From: Polyangiaceae bacterium
GTDB lineage: Bacteria > Myxococcota_A > Polyangia > Polyangiales > Polyangiaceae
Length of the DNA: 64,000 nt
Assembly (NCBI GenBank): GCA_020633205.1
Contig: JACKEB010000010.1
Location: 806,001-870,000, forward strand
Reading direction: 5' to 3'
Of the stretch, positions 51,325 through 58,273 are shown one piece after another; the stretch's first letter is position 1, and each line of letters starts with the position of its first letter. The notes under the pieces are model-generated. The model worked only from the letters and a program-made list of their open reading frames with translations. It was not told where the DNA came from and made no database searches. The translations under genes were made by a program, and so were the position numbers.

Positions 51325-53067
51325 TCAGTGGCGGGTCAGCCACACGGCCTTGGTTGGGCTGATGGCTTGATTCGCACGGGCGCCGCGCTGTCCGCTCTCG
51401 GCAGCAGTCCACGGGGGACAATCATGGGGCGTGGGACTCGGGCGCAGCGAAGCGATCTGACAGCGTGCCTCGAGCGCGGCCTCTTCTAACCAACGCTGGA
51501 AGCGTTCGAGGCTGGTCTTGCGGTGGTTGGTCACCGCGAGCAGCCGCCCTCCAGGAGCGAGCAGGCTGAGGGCGTCGCTCGCCAGAGCCTTGTAGTCGCG
51601 CTGGATGCTGAAGCTCTTCTTGCCGTGGGAGCCGAAGCTCGGCGGATCCAAGATGATCAGTTCGAAGCTTTCACCGCGCTTCTTGGCTCGGCGCAGATAG
51701 TCCGCAGCGTCCGCTTTGAGCAGTCGTTGCTGGGGCCCGGCGACGCCATTGAGCACGAGGTTTTGCTCACCCCACGCGAGATAGCGCCCGCTCAAGTCCA
51801 CGCTGACAGTCTCTCGTGCGCCACCCACCGCGGCCGCCACAGAGAACGAACAGGTATAGCTGAAGAGATTCAGCACCCGCAGGTTCGCGGCCGAGCCGAG
51901 CACCCGCGCGCGGTTGTCTCGTTGATCGATGAACAGTCCAGTGGAGAGGCCATCCGTTGGGTCTACCAGGAAGCTGAGCTGCCCTTCCCGCACATGCAAG
52001 TCCGCGGGCGCTGGTTCCCCACGGAACACCGCGTTGGGAGCGAGTTCTTGCTGGTCTTTCCGCCGCAGGTCCGCGCGAACCCGCTGCTTGAGGTAAATCC
52101 CCGCAAAGCCACGTGCGAGCAGGTGGTCCGCGATGAACGGCGCCTGTTCCAAGGCTTCCGGCGTGTAGACCGATAGCGCCACCCACTTTCCGTAGGCGTC
52201 TGCGGAGACACCGGGGAGCCCATCGCCGTACTCGTGTACCAGGCGCAGCGCGTCGCAAGACTCCCGGAGCGGCCAGCGCCGGCTGAGGGCGTCGTCCAGG
52301 CAGCGCCCGAGCGCATTGCCGCGAGGCATTGAATGCTGAGGTGAGTCGTCGTGCGCGTCAGCTGGCTCCGCCGAGAGGGCGTCGCTAAAGAGTTCCGGCG
52401 TAGGGGCCTCGGCGTGCAAGTCGAGGGACGCAAGGCTCAGGCTCTGGCAGTGCAGCAAGAGCCGGCTCGCGGGCTCTCCCCCGTAAACCGTATCCCCGAG
52501 GATCGGGAACCCACGGCTCGCAAGCTGCACCCGCAGTTGATGGGTGCGCCCGGTCTCCGGGTATAGCTCGAGCAACGCGCGTCGCCCCACGCGCTTGAGC
52601 ACGCGACAGCGAGTGCGTGCAGGTTTACCCCGAGGCGATAGCTCGACCCGGATCTGCCCATGAGCCTTCTTGGTGAGCAAGCGGTCCTCGAACAGCTGGC
52701 TCCCCCGCTTGTCGAGGATAGCCGAGGCGCCGCTGACCACCGCCAAGTAGCGTCGCTCGGAGCGGTGGGCTTCCATCTCTTCGGAAACGGCCTTGTTCAG
52801 CTCGGCGTCGCGCAGCAGAAACAGCACGCCGCTCGTTCCTTGATCCAGCCGCTGATGCACGGCGAGGTAGCTCGCTTCACCGCGCGCGGTGAGCCAGGCC
52901 GCCAGGCGGGTGACGACGTCCTCTGCCAATGCAATGTTTCCGCCGTGAACCGGCAAGCCGCTGGGTTTGTCCACCACGAGCACGCGGGAGTCCACGTGGA
53001 GCACGCGCGCGTCGCACCACGGCACGAGCCACGGCGCTTGATTCGAGGGATCGGGGGGAGAGGTCAC
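51325..53067 (-). CDS. Fusion of RluA-type pseudouridine synthase and RlmI-type methyltransferase
   Basis: The 580-residue protein joins two RNA-modification enzymes. Residues 20-220 are an RluA-family pseudouridine synthase with VVDKPSGLPV, catalytic Asp75 in HQRLDQGTSG (canonical HRLDxxTSG with Gln inserted before Arg), PETGRTHQLRVQLA and ILGDTVYGG. Residues about 265-580 resemble RlmI/RlmK rRNA methyltransferases: GLFIDQRDNR, motif I VLNLFSYTCSFSVAAA and catalytic-type DPPSF (474-478). The start is GTG. A single protein could pseudouridylate and methylate rRNA. Targets are not predictable. A 73-base gap separates it from rlmE downstream on the same strand. Confidence 0.88.
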   Translation of the reverse strand: MTSPPDPSNQAPWLVPWCDARVLHVDSRVLVVDKPSGLPVHGGNIALAEDVVTRLAAWLTARGEASYLAVHQRLDQGTSGVLFLLRDAELNKAVSEEMEAHRSERRYLAVVSGASAILDKRGSQLFEDRLLTKKAHGQIRVELSPRGKPARTRCRVLKRVGRRALLELYPETGRTHQLRVQLASRGFPILGDTVYGGEPASRLLLHCQSLSLASLDLHAEAPTPELFSDALSAEPADAHDDSPQHSMPRGNALGRCLDDALSRRWPLRESCDALRLVHEYGDGLPGVSADAYGKWVALSVYTPEALEQAPFIADHLLARGFAGIYLKQRVRADLRRKDQQELAPNAVFRGEPAPADLHVREGQLSFLVDPTDGLSTGLFIDQRDNRARVLGSAANLRVLNLFSYTCSFSVAAAVGGARETVSVDLSGRYLAWGEQNLVLNGVAGPQQRLLKADAADYLRRAKKRGESFELIILDPPSFGSHGKKSFSIQRDYKALASDALSLLAPGGRLLAVTNHRKTSLERFQRWLEEAALEARCQIASLRPSPTPHDCPPWTAAESGQRGARANQAISPTKAVWLTRH

Positions 53068-53244
53068 GCTTTCAAACCAGTGAGGCGAATCTGTGATTCG
53101 CTGAACAAATCAACACAGCGTTCCTCGTCTCAAGAGTAGCGCGAAGGCGCAAGACTCGTACGCCCACACTCTGAGGGGGCGGGCGAGTTTTGCAGCGAAC
53201 TACGGAGACAGGACACAGTGCGGGTAATGACTGAGCGCTGGGTG

Positions 53245-54876
53245 TTAGCCGTCCAGCTCACCTCGCGCCAGCTCCCAGATCTTTCCTGCCGCCTGGGAAG
53301 CGGGACGAATGGCTGCCTCCAAGCGCCGGGAGCGCAACACCTCGAGCGCCGCACGCGCACCGCTCAGCGCCGCGCCCTCCATATAGCCTTGAAAATCGAG
53401 GCTCGTATGCTCACCAGCGAACTTCAGGCCGCGCACCGGCTCGCCCTCCGCTCCAGCGATGGTCGTGTACTGGCCGACTTTCCAGGACGAGTAGCTACCG
53501 CGAGTCCAGCGCTGAGTGTTCCAGACGAAGCGCGTGCGCCTGCCATCGTGGCCTGCCTTGGCGCCCGGCAGCACGCGGTCGAGCTGCTCCAGGAACTCAC
53601 TGGTGGCAGCTTCCAAGGACAGCTGCCCCAGCGCATCAGAGTGCGCGCCACCGGTGAAGTTGGTGAGTAGGCCCTTGTCCGTCGGTTGCATGCGACTCGT
53701 GTCCCAGGTCGACTGGTACCCCAAATCGCTGAATGTCTCGCCGTTGGAGCGCTGAGCGATCCACAGCCGCTGTTCGAAGCCGCACATCAGCTTCGCGTTC
53801 CTACCGTATCCGAGCTCGTCAATCGCGCGGCGCTTCACCGGCGGCAGGCTCAGGTCGAGCTTCACGTCTCGTAAGAGCGTGAACGGCAGCGCGAGGATCA
53901 CCTCGTCGAACACCGCCTCTTTGGTTTGTCCTTCGAAGCTCAAGCGGTAGGCCCCGGCGGGCGTCTCCTTGATGGCCACCAGAGCGTGCCGCAAGTGCAT
54001 CCTTGCGGAATCGAGCTTTGCGCCCAAACCTTGGACGAATGCCTCGTTGCCGTCCTGGGTGTGGAAGCGCTCGTCGGAGTCGCCGTACAGCTTGAACTTG
54101 CTGAGCTCCGTGGAGATCATCCAGAGCAAGTTCAGCGCGTTCGACTCATCGGGCTCGAGGCCAAACTCGGTGGTGTAGGCGACCGCCAGAAAGTCACGCA
54201 TCCAGCCGCTGATGCCGTGCTGCGTGAACCACTGATCGATGCTCAGCTGGTCGAGGCCTTGAGCGCCGTTTGGGCTCCGGTAGCTGATGTCTCCTTCGGG
54301 GTCCTTCAGCTGCTTCAAGGAGTCGTCGATGGCGGCGGCGACGGGCGCGAACGCCTGCAAGATCTCGGGTTCTTCGAGGCCAGAGCCAGCGAAATGGATC
54401 TTGAGCCCGAGCTCCTTGGGACCGCGATCGTAGTCCAGGAAGCGCAGGTCGAGCTCTTCACGCAGCGCGTGCATCGTCAGGTGACCCGTGTCGATCAGCT
54501 CACCGCCAAGCTCGCAGTGTTGGGGAGCGAAGGTGCGCCGATCGCTGAACACACGGCCGCCGACGCGCGCTGCGGCTTCGAACACCTCGGCTTCGACTCC
54601 GGCTTCACGGAGTCGGCGCGCAGCGTGGAGCCCCGCTAGTCCAGCGCCCACCACGGCCACCCGTGGTCCTCGGGGAGGCTTTGTTTTCGAAGCCGGAGCA
54701 GCGGGAGCGCGCTTCTCACCGCAGCCGGTGAGCGCCGCACCACCGACGGCGCCCACTCCCGAGAGCAGCGCGCGTCGGGAGAGGCGACGAGCGCCGCGCC
54801 ATTGCCTCGCGGATTCAAGAGTCGGCTGCCTAGCGAGGGCGCGGAGCAGCGCGGTGTAGAGCGGCGTCTTGGCCAT
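53245..54876 (-). CDS. Tat-exported flavin amine oxidase
   Basis: The 543-residue protein has a twin-arginine-like signal (RRLSRRALLSGVGAVGG) followed by a lipobox-like ALTGC (Cys52), so a Tat-exported lipoprotein is likely. The FAD site is VAVVGAGLAGLHAARRL, followed by FEAAARVGGRV. A late GLKFAGEHTSLDFQGYMEGA is the C-terminal FAD block of monoamine-oxidase-like enzymes. The substrate amine is unknown. ATG 54876 is chosen because the upstream frame extension lies within the rplC terminator. No other polyamine gene is near; the SpeD-like pair is 33 kb away. Confidence 0.86.
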   Translation of the reverse strand: MAKTPLYTALLRALARQPTLESARQWRGARRLSRRALLSGVGAVGGAALTGCGEKRAPAAPASKTKPPRGPRVAVVGAGLAGLHAARRLREAGVEAEVFEAAARVGGRVFSDRRTFAPQHCELGGELIDTGHLTMHALREELDLRFLDYDRGPKELGLKIHFAGSGLEEPEILQAFAPVAAAIDDSLKQLKDPEGDISYRSPNGAQGLDQLSIDQWFTQHGISGWMRDFLAVAYTTEFGLEPDESNALNLLWMISTELSKFKLYGDSDERFHTQDGNEAFVQGLGAKLDSARMHLRHALVAIKETPAGAYRLSFEGQTKEAVFDEVILALPFTLLRDVKLDLSLPPVKRRAIDELGYGRNAKLMCGFEQRLWIAQRSNGETFSDLGYQSTWDTSRMQPTDKGLLTNFTGGAHSDALGQLSLEAATSEFLEQLDRVLPGAKAGHDGRRTRFVWNTQRWTRGSYSSWKVGQYTTIAGAEGEPVRGLKFAGEHTSLDFQGYMEGAALSGARAALEVLRSRRLEAAIRPASQAAGKIWELARGELDG

Positions 54877-54908
54877 GCAGTGCGAGTGTACGCGGCGGCC
54901 AAAATGAG

Positions 54909-54944
54909 GAAAGCCCACCGCTCGCGGTGGGCTTTCCGTGCTTG
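54909..54944 (-). terminator. Terminator of rplC
   Basis: A perfect 12-bp stem (GAAAGCCCACCG / CGGTGGGCTTTC, 54909-54936) with a 4-base loop lies about 50 bases after the rplC stop on the minus strand. Read on minus, the stem ends in GGGCTTTC followed by CTCATTTTGG. The downstream amine oxidase start follows on the same strand, so that gene has its own promoter or depends on read-through. Confidence 0.75.
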
Positions 54945-54983
54945 ATTCGCTGCCGAATGCGGCCAGCGAGTCAGGCTGCCGGC

Positions 54984-55652
54984 TCAGGCCTGGGGCACGC
55001 CGCCGTTCTTCTTCTTCACGGCGCCACGCACCGTGATCATCGCGCCGCGCGCGCCGGGGATGCCGCCACGGATCAGCACGAGGCCGTCCTCAGCCAGCAC
55101 CTTCGCCACCTTCTGGTTCAGCACGCTGACGGTCTTGTTGCCGCACTGGCCGGGCATCTTCTTGTTCTTGAAGACGCGACCGGGGGTCATGTTGGAACCG
55201 ATGGAGCCACCGTGACGCTTGTACTCGTGAGCGCCGTGGCTGTTCACCGCACCCTTGAAGTTGTGGCGACGCATGACGCCGCTGAAGCCGCGACCACGCG
55301 ACGTGGACTGCACATCGACGAACTGACCTTCGACGAAGATTTCGTCGAGCTTCACTTCGGCGCCCAGCTCGAACTTGGCAGCGTGCTCGGCGCTGCAACG
55401 CAGCTCCTTCAAGTGCTTCTTGGCATCCACGCCGTTCTTCTTGAAGAAGCCAGCCACGGGCTTCGTGGTGTGCTTCTCCTTCAGATCGCCGAAGCCGATG
55501 ATCAGCGCGTCGTAGCCGTCCTTCTCCTGGGTGCGCTTGCCCACCACGAAGGCGCGGGCCTCCACGACGGTGCAGGGAGTGACGGTTCCGTCCTCAGCAA
55601 CCAGCTGAGTCATGCCAAGCTTGCGTCCGACGACGCCGGGGTTCGTGTTCAT
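54984..55652 (-). CDS. rplC: 50S ribosomal protein L3, isolated gene
   Basis: L3 is an essential early-assembly protein of the large subunit. The 222-residue protein starts GVVGRKLGMTQLVAEDGTVT, has the central SRGRGFSGVMRRHNFKG and the family block HGAHEYKRHGGSIGSNMTPG, followed by VFKNKKMPGQCGNK. The gene is not in an S10-type cluster: no rpsJ, rplD, rplW or rplB flanks it. It is single, with its own terminator and promoter, and divergent from rplS. AAGGAG lies 6 bases before ATG 55652. Whether a second copy exists elsewhere in the genome cannot be seen here. Confidence 0.95.
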   Translation of the reverse strand: MNTNPGVVGRKLGMTQLVAEDGTVTPCTVVEARAFVVGKRTQEKDGYDALIIGFGDLKEKHTTKPVAGFFKKNGVDAKKHLKELRCSAEHAAKFELGAEVKLDEIFVEGQFVDVQSTSRGRGFSGVMRRHNFKGAVNSHGAHEYKRHGGSIGSNMTPGRVFKNKKMPGQCGNKTVSVLNQKVAKVLAEDGLVLIRGGIPGARGAMITVRGAVKKKNGGVPQA

Positions 55653-55869
55653 TGATTGCTCCTTGGGTTTTCGGCCCGTTGCCCACGACCTCGGATGAAG
55701 CCGTGTGCCGCTACCGTTCCGCTCGCTGACTGGCAGCTGACGCCGGACGCTCAACGCCCTTCTTGAAGGGGAGCGCTGAGCCGTGTGGCGCCGCGGTACG
55801 CCGCGCCGGTGGCGCGGTAGTCTGAGATATGGTTTGGTTTCGCTCTGAAAGGGCAAAACCGGGACGCGC

Positions 55870-55898
55870 GGGATAGCCTTGGATCAGGCGCTGGTCAA
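55870..55898 (-). promoter_or_regulatory. Predicted promoter of rplC
   Basis: On the minus strand TTGACC (55893-55898) is followed after 17 bases by TATCCC (55870-55875). The start would be near 55863, giving a leader of about 210 bases. Confidence 0.55.
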
Positions 55899-55950
55899 GG
55901 GAAGTCGTTGCTGGCGGACGCGCGGATCGAAAACAAAGCCGCGAAGCTCA

Positions 55951-55978
55951 TTGACTGGCGCCTGCCTCGGTGCATAAT
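55951..55978 (+). promoter_or_regulatory. Predicted sigma70 promoter of rplS
   Basis: TTGACT (55951-55956) is followed after 16 bases by CATAAT (55973-55978). The predicted start is near 55985, giving a leader of about 270 bases that contains the 18-base tandem repeat. It is one of the best -35/-10 pairs in the window. Confidence 0.65.
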
Positions 55979-56072
55979 CCCGCACCCCAATTCGGGGCGA
56001 GCCCTTGGTGCTTGATCAAGCGACCCTTGCTTGAGCGAGCCATGGCTCGAGGGCGAGTCCAAAGCTCGCTCT

Positions 56073-56161
56073 TTCCGGAGCCGCTCATTGTACGGAGCGC
56101 TCTTTTTCGGAGCCGCTCTTTCTTTCGGAGCCGCACTTTCTTTCGGAGCCGCAATTCCGAG
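56073..56161 (+). repeat. 18-base tandem repeat in the rplS leader
   Basis: Three near-identical units CGGAGCCGC(T/A)CTTTCTT-like start at 56108, 56126 and 56144, the last diverging after CGGAGCCGCA. Two degenerate copies precede them at 56076 and 56093. A GC-rich half alternates with a pyrimidine-rich half, so the RNA would carry regularly spaced CU-rich stretches. Confidence 0.75.
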
Positions 56162-56256
56162 CACTTCCAAGCGGTCCTTCCGCTGTGGCAGGGGAGCTCG
56201 GGGCCCCGAACACCCTTCGCTGGCTGCCTGATAGCCAATCTGATTTGAGGCGCACC

Positions 56257-56628
56257 ATGTCCGCAACCGTTTCTGCCAAGATCGAAGCCCTTGAGGCGAA
56301 GAACCTCCGCACCGACCTGCCTGAGTTCCGCGTCGGTGACACCGTCGCCGTCCACTACCAGATCGTCGAGGGCGACAAGCTCCGCGTCCAGGTGTTCAAG
56401 GGCATCGTGATCAAGCGCCACCGCGCTGGCGCGCGCAGCACCTTCACGGTGCGCAAGGTGAGCTTCAACGTCGGCGTGGAGCGTACTTTCATGCTCCACA
56501 CCCCTCGCCTCGAGAAGATCGAGCTGCTGAGCCAGGGTGTCGTGCGCCGCGCTCGCCTCTTCTACCTCCGCAACCTGCGGGGCAAAGCGGCTCGCGTGCG
56601 CGACGTGAAGGACCGCAACACCAAGTAA
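56257..56628 (+). CDS. rplS: 50S ribosomal protein L19
   Basis: L19 sits at the interface of the two ribosomal subunits. The 123-residue protein has DLPEFRVGDTVAVHYQIVEG followed by the block VFKGIVIKRHRAGARSTFTV, then RKVSFNVGVERTF, and the ending RRARLFYLRNLRGKAARV, all typical of the family. ATG 56257 follows TGAGG by 6 bases. In many bacteria rplS follows rpsP-rimM-trmD; here it stands alone, downstream of its own long leader, and is followed by a terminator. Confidence 0.96.
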   Translation: MSATVSAKIEALEAKNLRTDLPEFRVGDTVAVHYQIVEGDKLRVQVFKGIVIKRHRAGARSTFTVRKVSFNVGVERTFMLHTPRLEKIELLSQGVVRRARLFYLRNLRGKAARVRDVKDRNTK

Positions 56629-56951
56629 GCTTGCCCAGGCGAACCCAGGTTCGCTGTGAAAAAGCGCCGGCTCCAACAGGAGGCGGCGTTTTTGCGTTTG
56701 TGCTCTTCCCGCCTAGATGAGCTGCCGAGCACGCTGTCCGCGCAAACGAGCGTTTGGGGGGGAGGTGCACGGTTAATGAAGCGCTAGTCGACTCTGCGCT
56801 TCCAAGCGCCATCGGGGTACTCTGGCGACAGCTGAAAAGGTATGCTGCGCGCGACCTTGCGCCGCCTGCCGGACAATTGGTGGGGACTGGCGCGAACCAC
56901 GGCTGGATGTGGGCCTCACCCTCGTCTCAGCACCAATCGGAGGTTTCAAGC
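56629..56951. other. Intergenic region between rplS and the FHA gene
   Basis: About 320 bases contain the rplS terminator and a small perfect palindrome (CAAACG-AG-CGTTTG, 56743-56756). A GGAGG 8 bases before the FHA gene start is clear. No gene or certain promoter was found. Confidence 0.55.
56659..56693 (+). terminator. Terminator of rplS
   Basis: AAAAAGCGCCGGCTCC pairs with GGAGGCGGCGTTTTT around an AACA loop, with small bulges. The U-tract is formed by the 3' arm itself (GCGTTTTTGCG). Confidence 0.75.
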
Positions 56952-58199
56952 ATGATTCAGTGCCCGCGCTGCGGCCAGAACAACGACGACGCGGCAAAGT
57001 TCTGCGCATCCTGCGCTGCCCCGCTGCCCGCTGCGGCCGCACCGCCACCCGGCGCTCCGCCACCCGGTGCTCCCCCAGCAGGGTGGGGTCCGCCTCCGGG
57101 AGGGCCTCCCGGCGCTCCGCCGCCTGGCGCGCCTCCTGGACCTCCCCCACCCGCTCCCGCCGGCTGGGGCGCGCCACCCGCTTCGCCGTATGGCCCGCCT
57201 CCAGGCGCTCCACCCCCCGCGCCTCCGCCCGACGCGCCTCCCGTCGCGGGCGGCTGGGGACCACCCGCTGACAATCCGCAACGCGTCGGTGCTCCTGCGG
57301 CGGGCCTAAACCCGTTCGGTGAAACCATGGCGCCCGAACTCCAAGGCGGCGGCGCGGCCGCCGGTGGCTGGGGCGCGCCTCCTGGTGCGCCACCGCCGGG
57401 CGGACCGCCCATGGGTGGGCCACCACCCGGCGCGCCTCCTCCCGGATACGGACCGCCCGGTGCGCCTCCAATGGGACCGCCCATGGGTGGGCCACCGCCT
57501 GGCGCGCCTCCGATGGGCGCGCCTCCTCCCGGATACGGACCGCCGGATGCACCTCCAATGGGCGGACCGCCACCTGGCTACGGCCCGCCGGGCGCGCCTC
57601 CGATGGGTGCGCCTCCAATGGGCGGACCGCCACCTGGCGCGCCTCCCGGATACGGACCGCCCGGTGCACCTCCAATGGGTGCGCCTCCTCCCGGATACGG
57701 ACCGCCCGGTGCACCTCCAATGGCGCCGCCCATGGGTCCCGCCGGTGACCCAGCATTCGCGCCAACGGCTCCGCCGATGGGCGATCCGGGAATGGGCGCT
57801 CCTCCCCCCGCCTACGCCCCGCCTCCGCCCGCTCCTGCAGCCGCCGCACCTGCGCCGGCCGCGGCGCCGGAGGGAGCCCGAGTGCTCGCAGGCTTCATCG
57901 TCAGCTTCGAAGGCAACGAGCTCGGGACCTTCTGGCCGATCTATGCAGGCAAGAACGTGATTGGGCGAAAGGACGCGATGGAAGGCCTCGACATCGAGAT
58001 CGACCACCCGACTACGTCCAGCCGCCACGCGGTGATCAGCGCGACGGCTCGCCCCGGCAAGCTCACCCTGGAGGACCCCGGCAGCACGAACGGAACGTAC
58101 CTTTCGGGCGAACGTCTACCCAACAACCAGCCTCGGGATTTGAGGGACGGCGACGCTGTTCGCTTCGGCGGCTACAGCTGCACCATCAAAGTGATCTGA
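56952..58199 (+). CDS. FHA-domain protein with zinc ribbon and proline/glycine repeat linker
   Basis: The 415-residue protein has a zinc ribbon at its start (MIQCPRCG...FCASC; Cys4, 7, 18, 21). A linker of about 280 residues made of Pro, Gly, Ala, Met and Tyr repeats (PPGAPPMG, PPPGYGPPGAP) follows. The C-terminal FHA domain (about 310-415) has VIGRKDA, SSRHAVIS and DPGSTNGTYLSGERLP, the phosphothreonine-binding Arg, Ser-His and Asn. It probably binds Thr-phosphorylated partners. ATG 56952 follows GGAGG. It opens a run of four phosphosignalling genes on the same strand. Confidence 0.87.
   Translation: MIQCPRCGQNNDDAAKFCASCAAPLPAAAAPPPGAPPPGAPPAGWGPPPGGPPGAPPPGAPPGPPPPAPAGWGAPPASPYGPPPGAPPPAPPPDAPPVAGGWGPPADNPQRVGAPAAGLNPFGETMAPELQGGGAAAGGWGAPPGAPPPGGPPMGGPPPGAPPPGYGPPGAPPMGPPMGGPPPGAPPMGAPPPGYGPPDAPPMGGPPPGYGPPGAPPMGAPPMGGPPPGAPPGYGPPGAPPMGAPPPGYGPPGAPPMAPPMGPAGDPAFAPTAPPMGDPGMGAPPPAYAPPPPAPAAAAPAPAAAPEGARVLAGFIVSFEGNELGTFWPIYAGKNVIGRKDAMEGLDIEIDHPTTSSRHAVISATARPGKLTLEDPGSTNGTYLSGERLPNNQPRDLRDGDAVRFGGYSCTIKVI
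57410..57730 (+). repeat. In-gene tandem repeats encoding PPMG/PPPGYGPP units
   Basis: The sequence coding for the FHA-protein linker consists of repeated blocks of about 45 bases with variable loss. For example, CCTCCCGGATACGGACCGCC occurs near 57642 and 57687. The blocks are in frame, so copy-number change would alter linker length without shifting the frame. Confidence 0.65.
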
Positions 58200-58273
58200 G
58201 TGGTTTACGATTGGCCGCTGAGCAGCATGAGGCTCAGCGGCCCGTCAGCGCGTTCAACGGATAGCAGTTGCAA

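Larger units (their letters stand above)
55653..56256. other. Divergent regulatory region between rplC and rplS
   Basis: About 600 bases hold the two back-to-back promoters, a 5' leader for each gene (about 210 and 270 bases) and an 18-base tandem repeat (listed separately). Several frames are open here on both strands, but they owe this to the repeat and GC content. None has a good start or homology. Confidence 0.65.

Noticed and set aside
55895..56266. Minus-strand frame with hexapeptide repeats (APKERAAPKK-like) in the rplS leader
   Set aside because: The period of 18 bases keeps several frames open on both strands, so openness is not evidence of coding. There is no ribosome-binding site.
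55948..56676. 242-residue minus-strand frame over rplS and its leader
   Set aside because: It is antisense to rplS. The repeat LRKKxRLRKK in its translation comes from the 18-base leader repeat and has no homology.
56754..56951. Earlier start for the zinc-ribbon/FHA protein
   Set aside because: GGAGG and the zinc ribbon start at 56952 fit better; the upstream residues are not protein-like.
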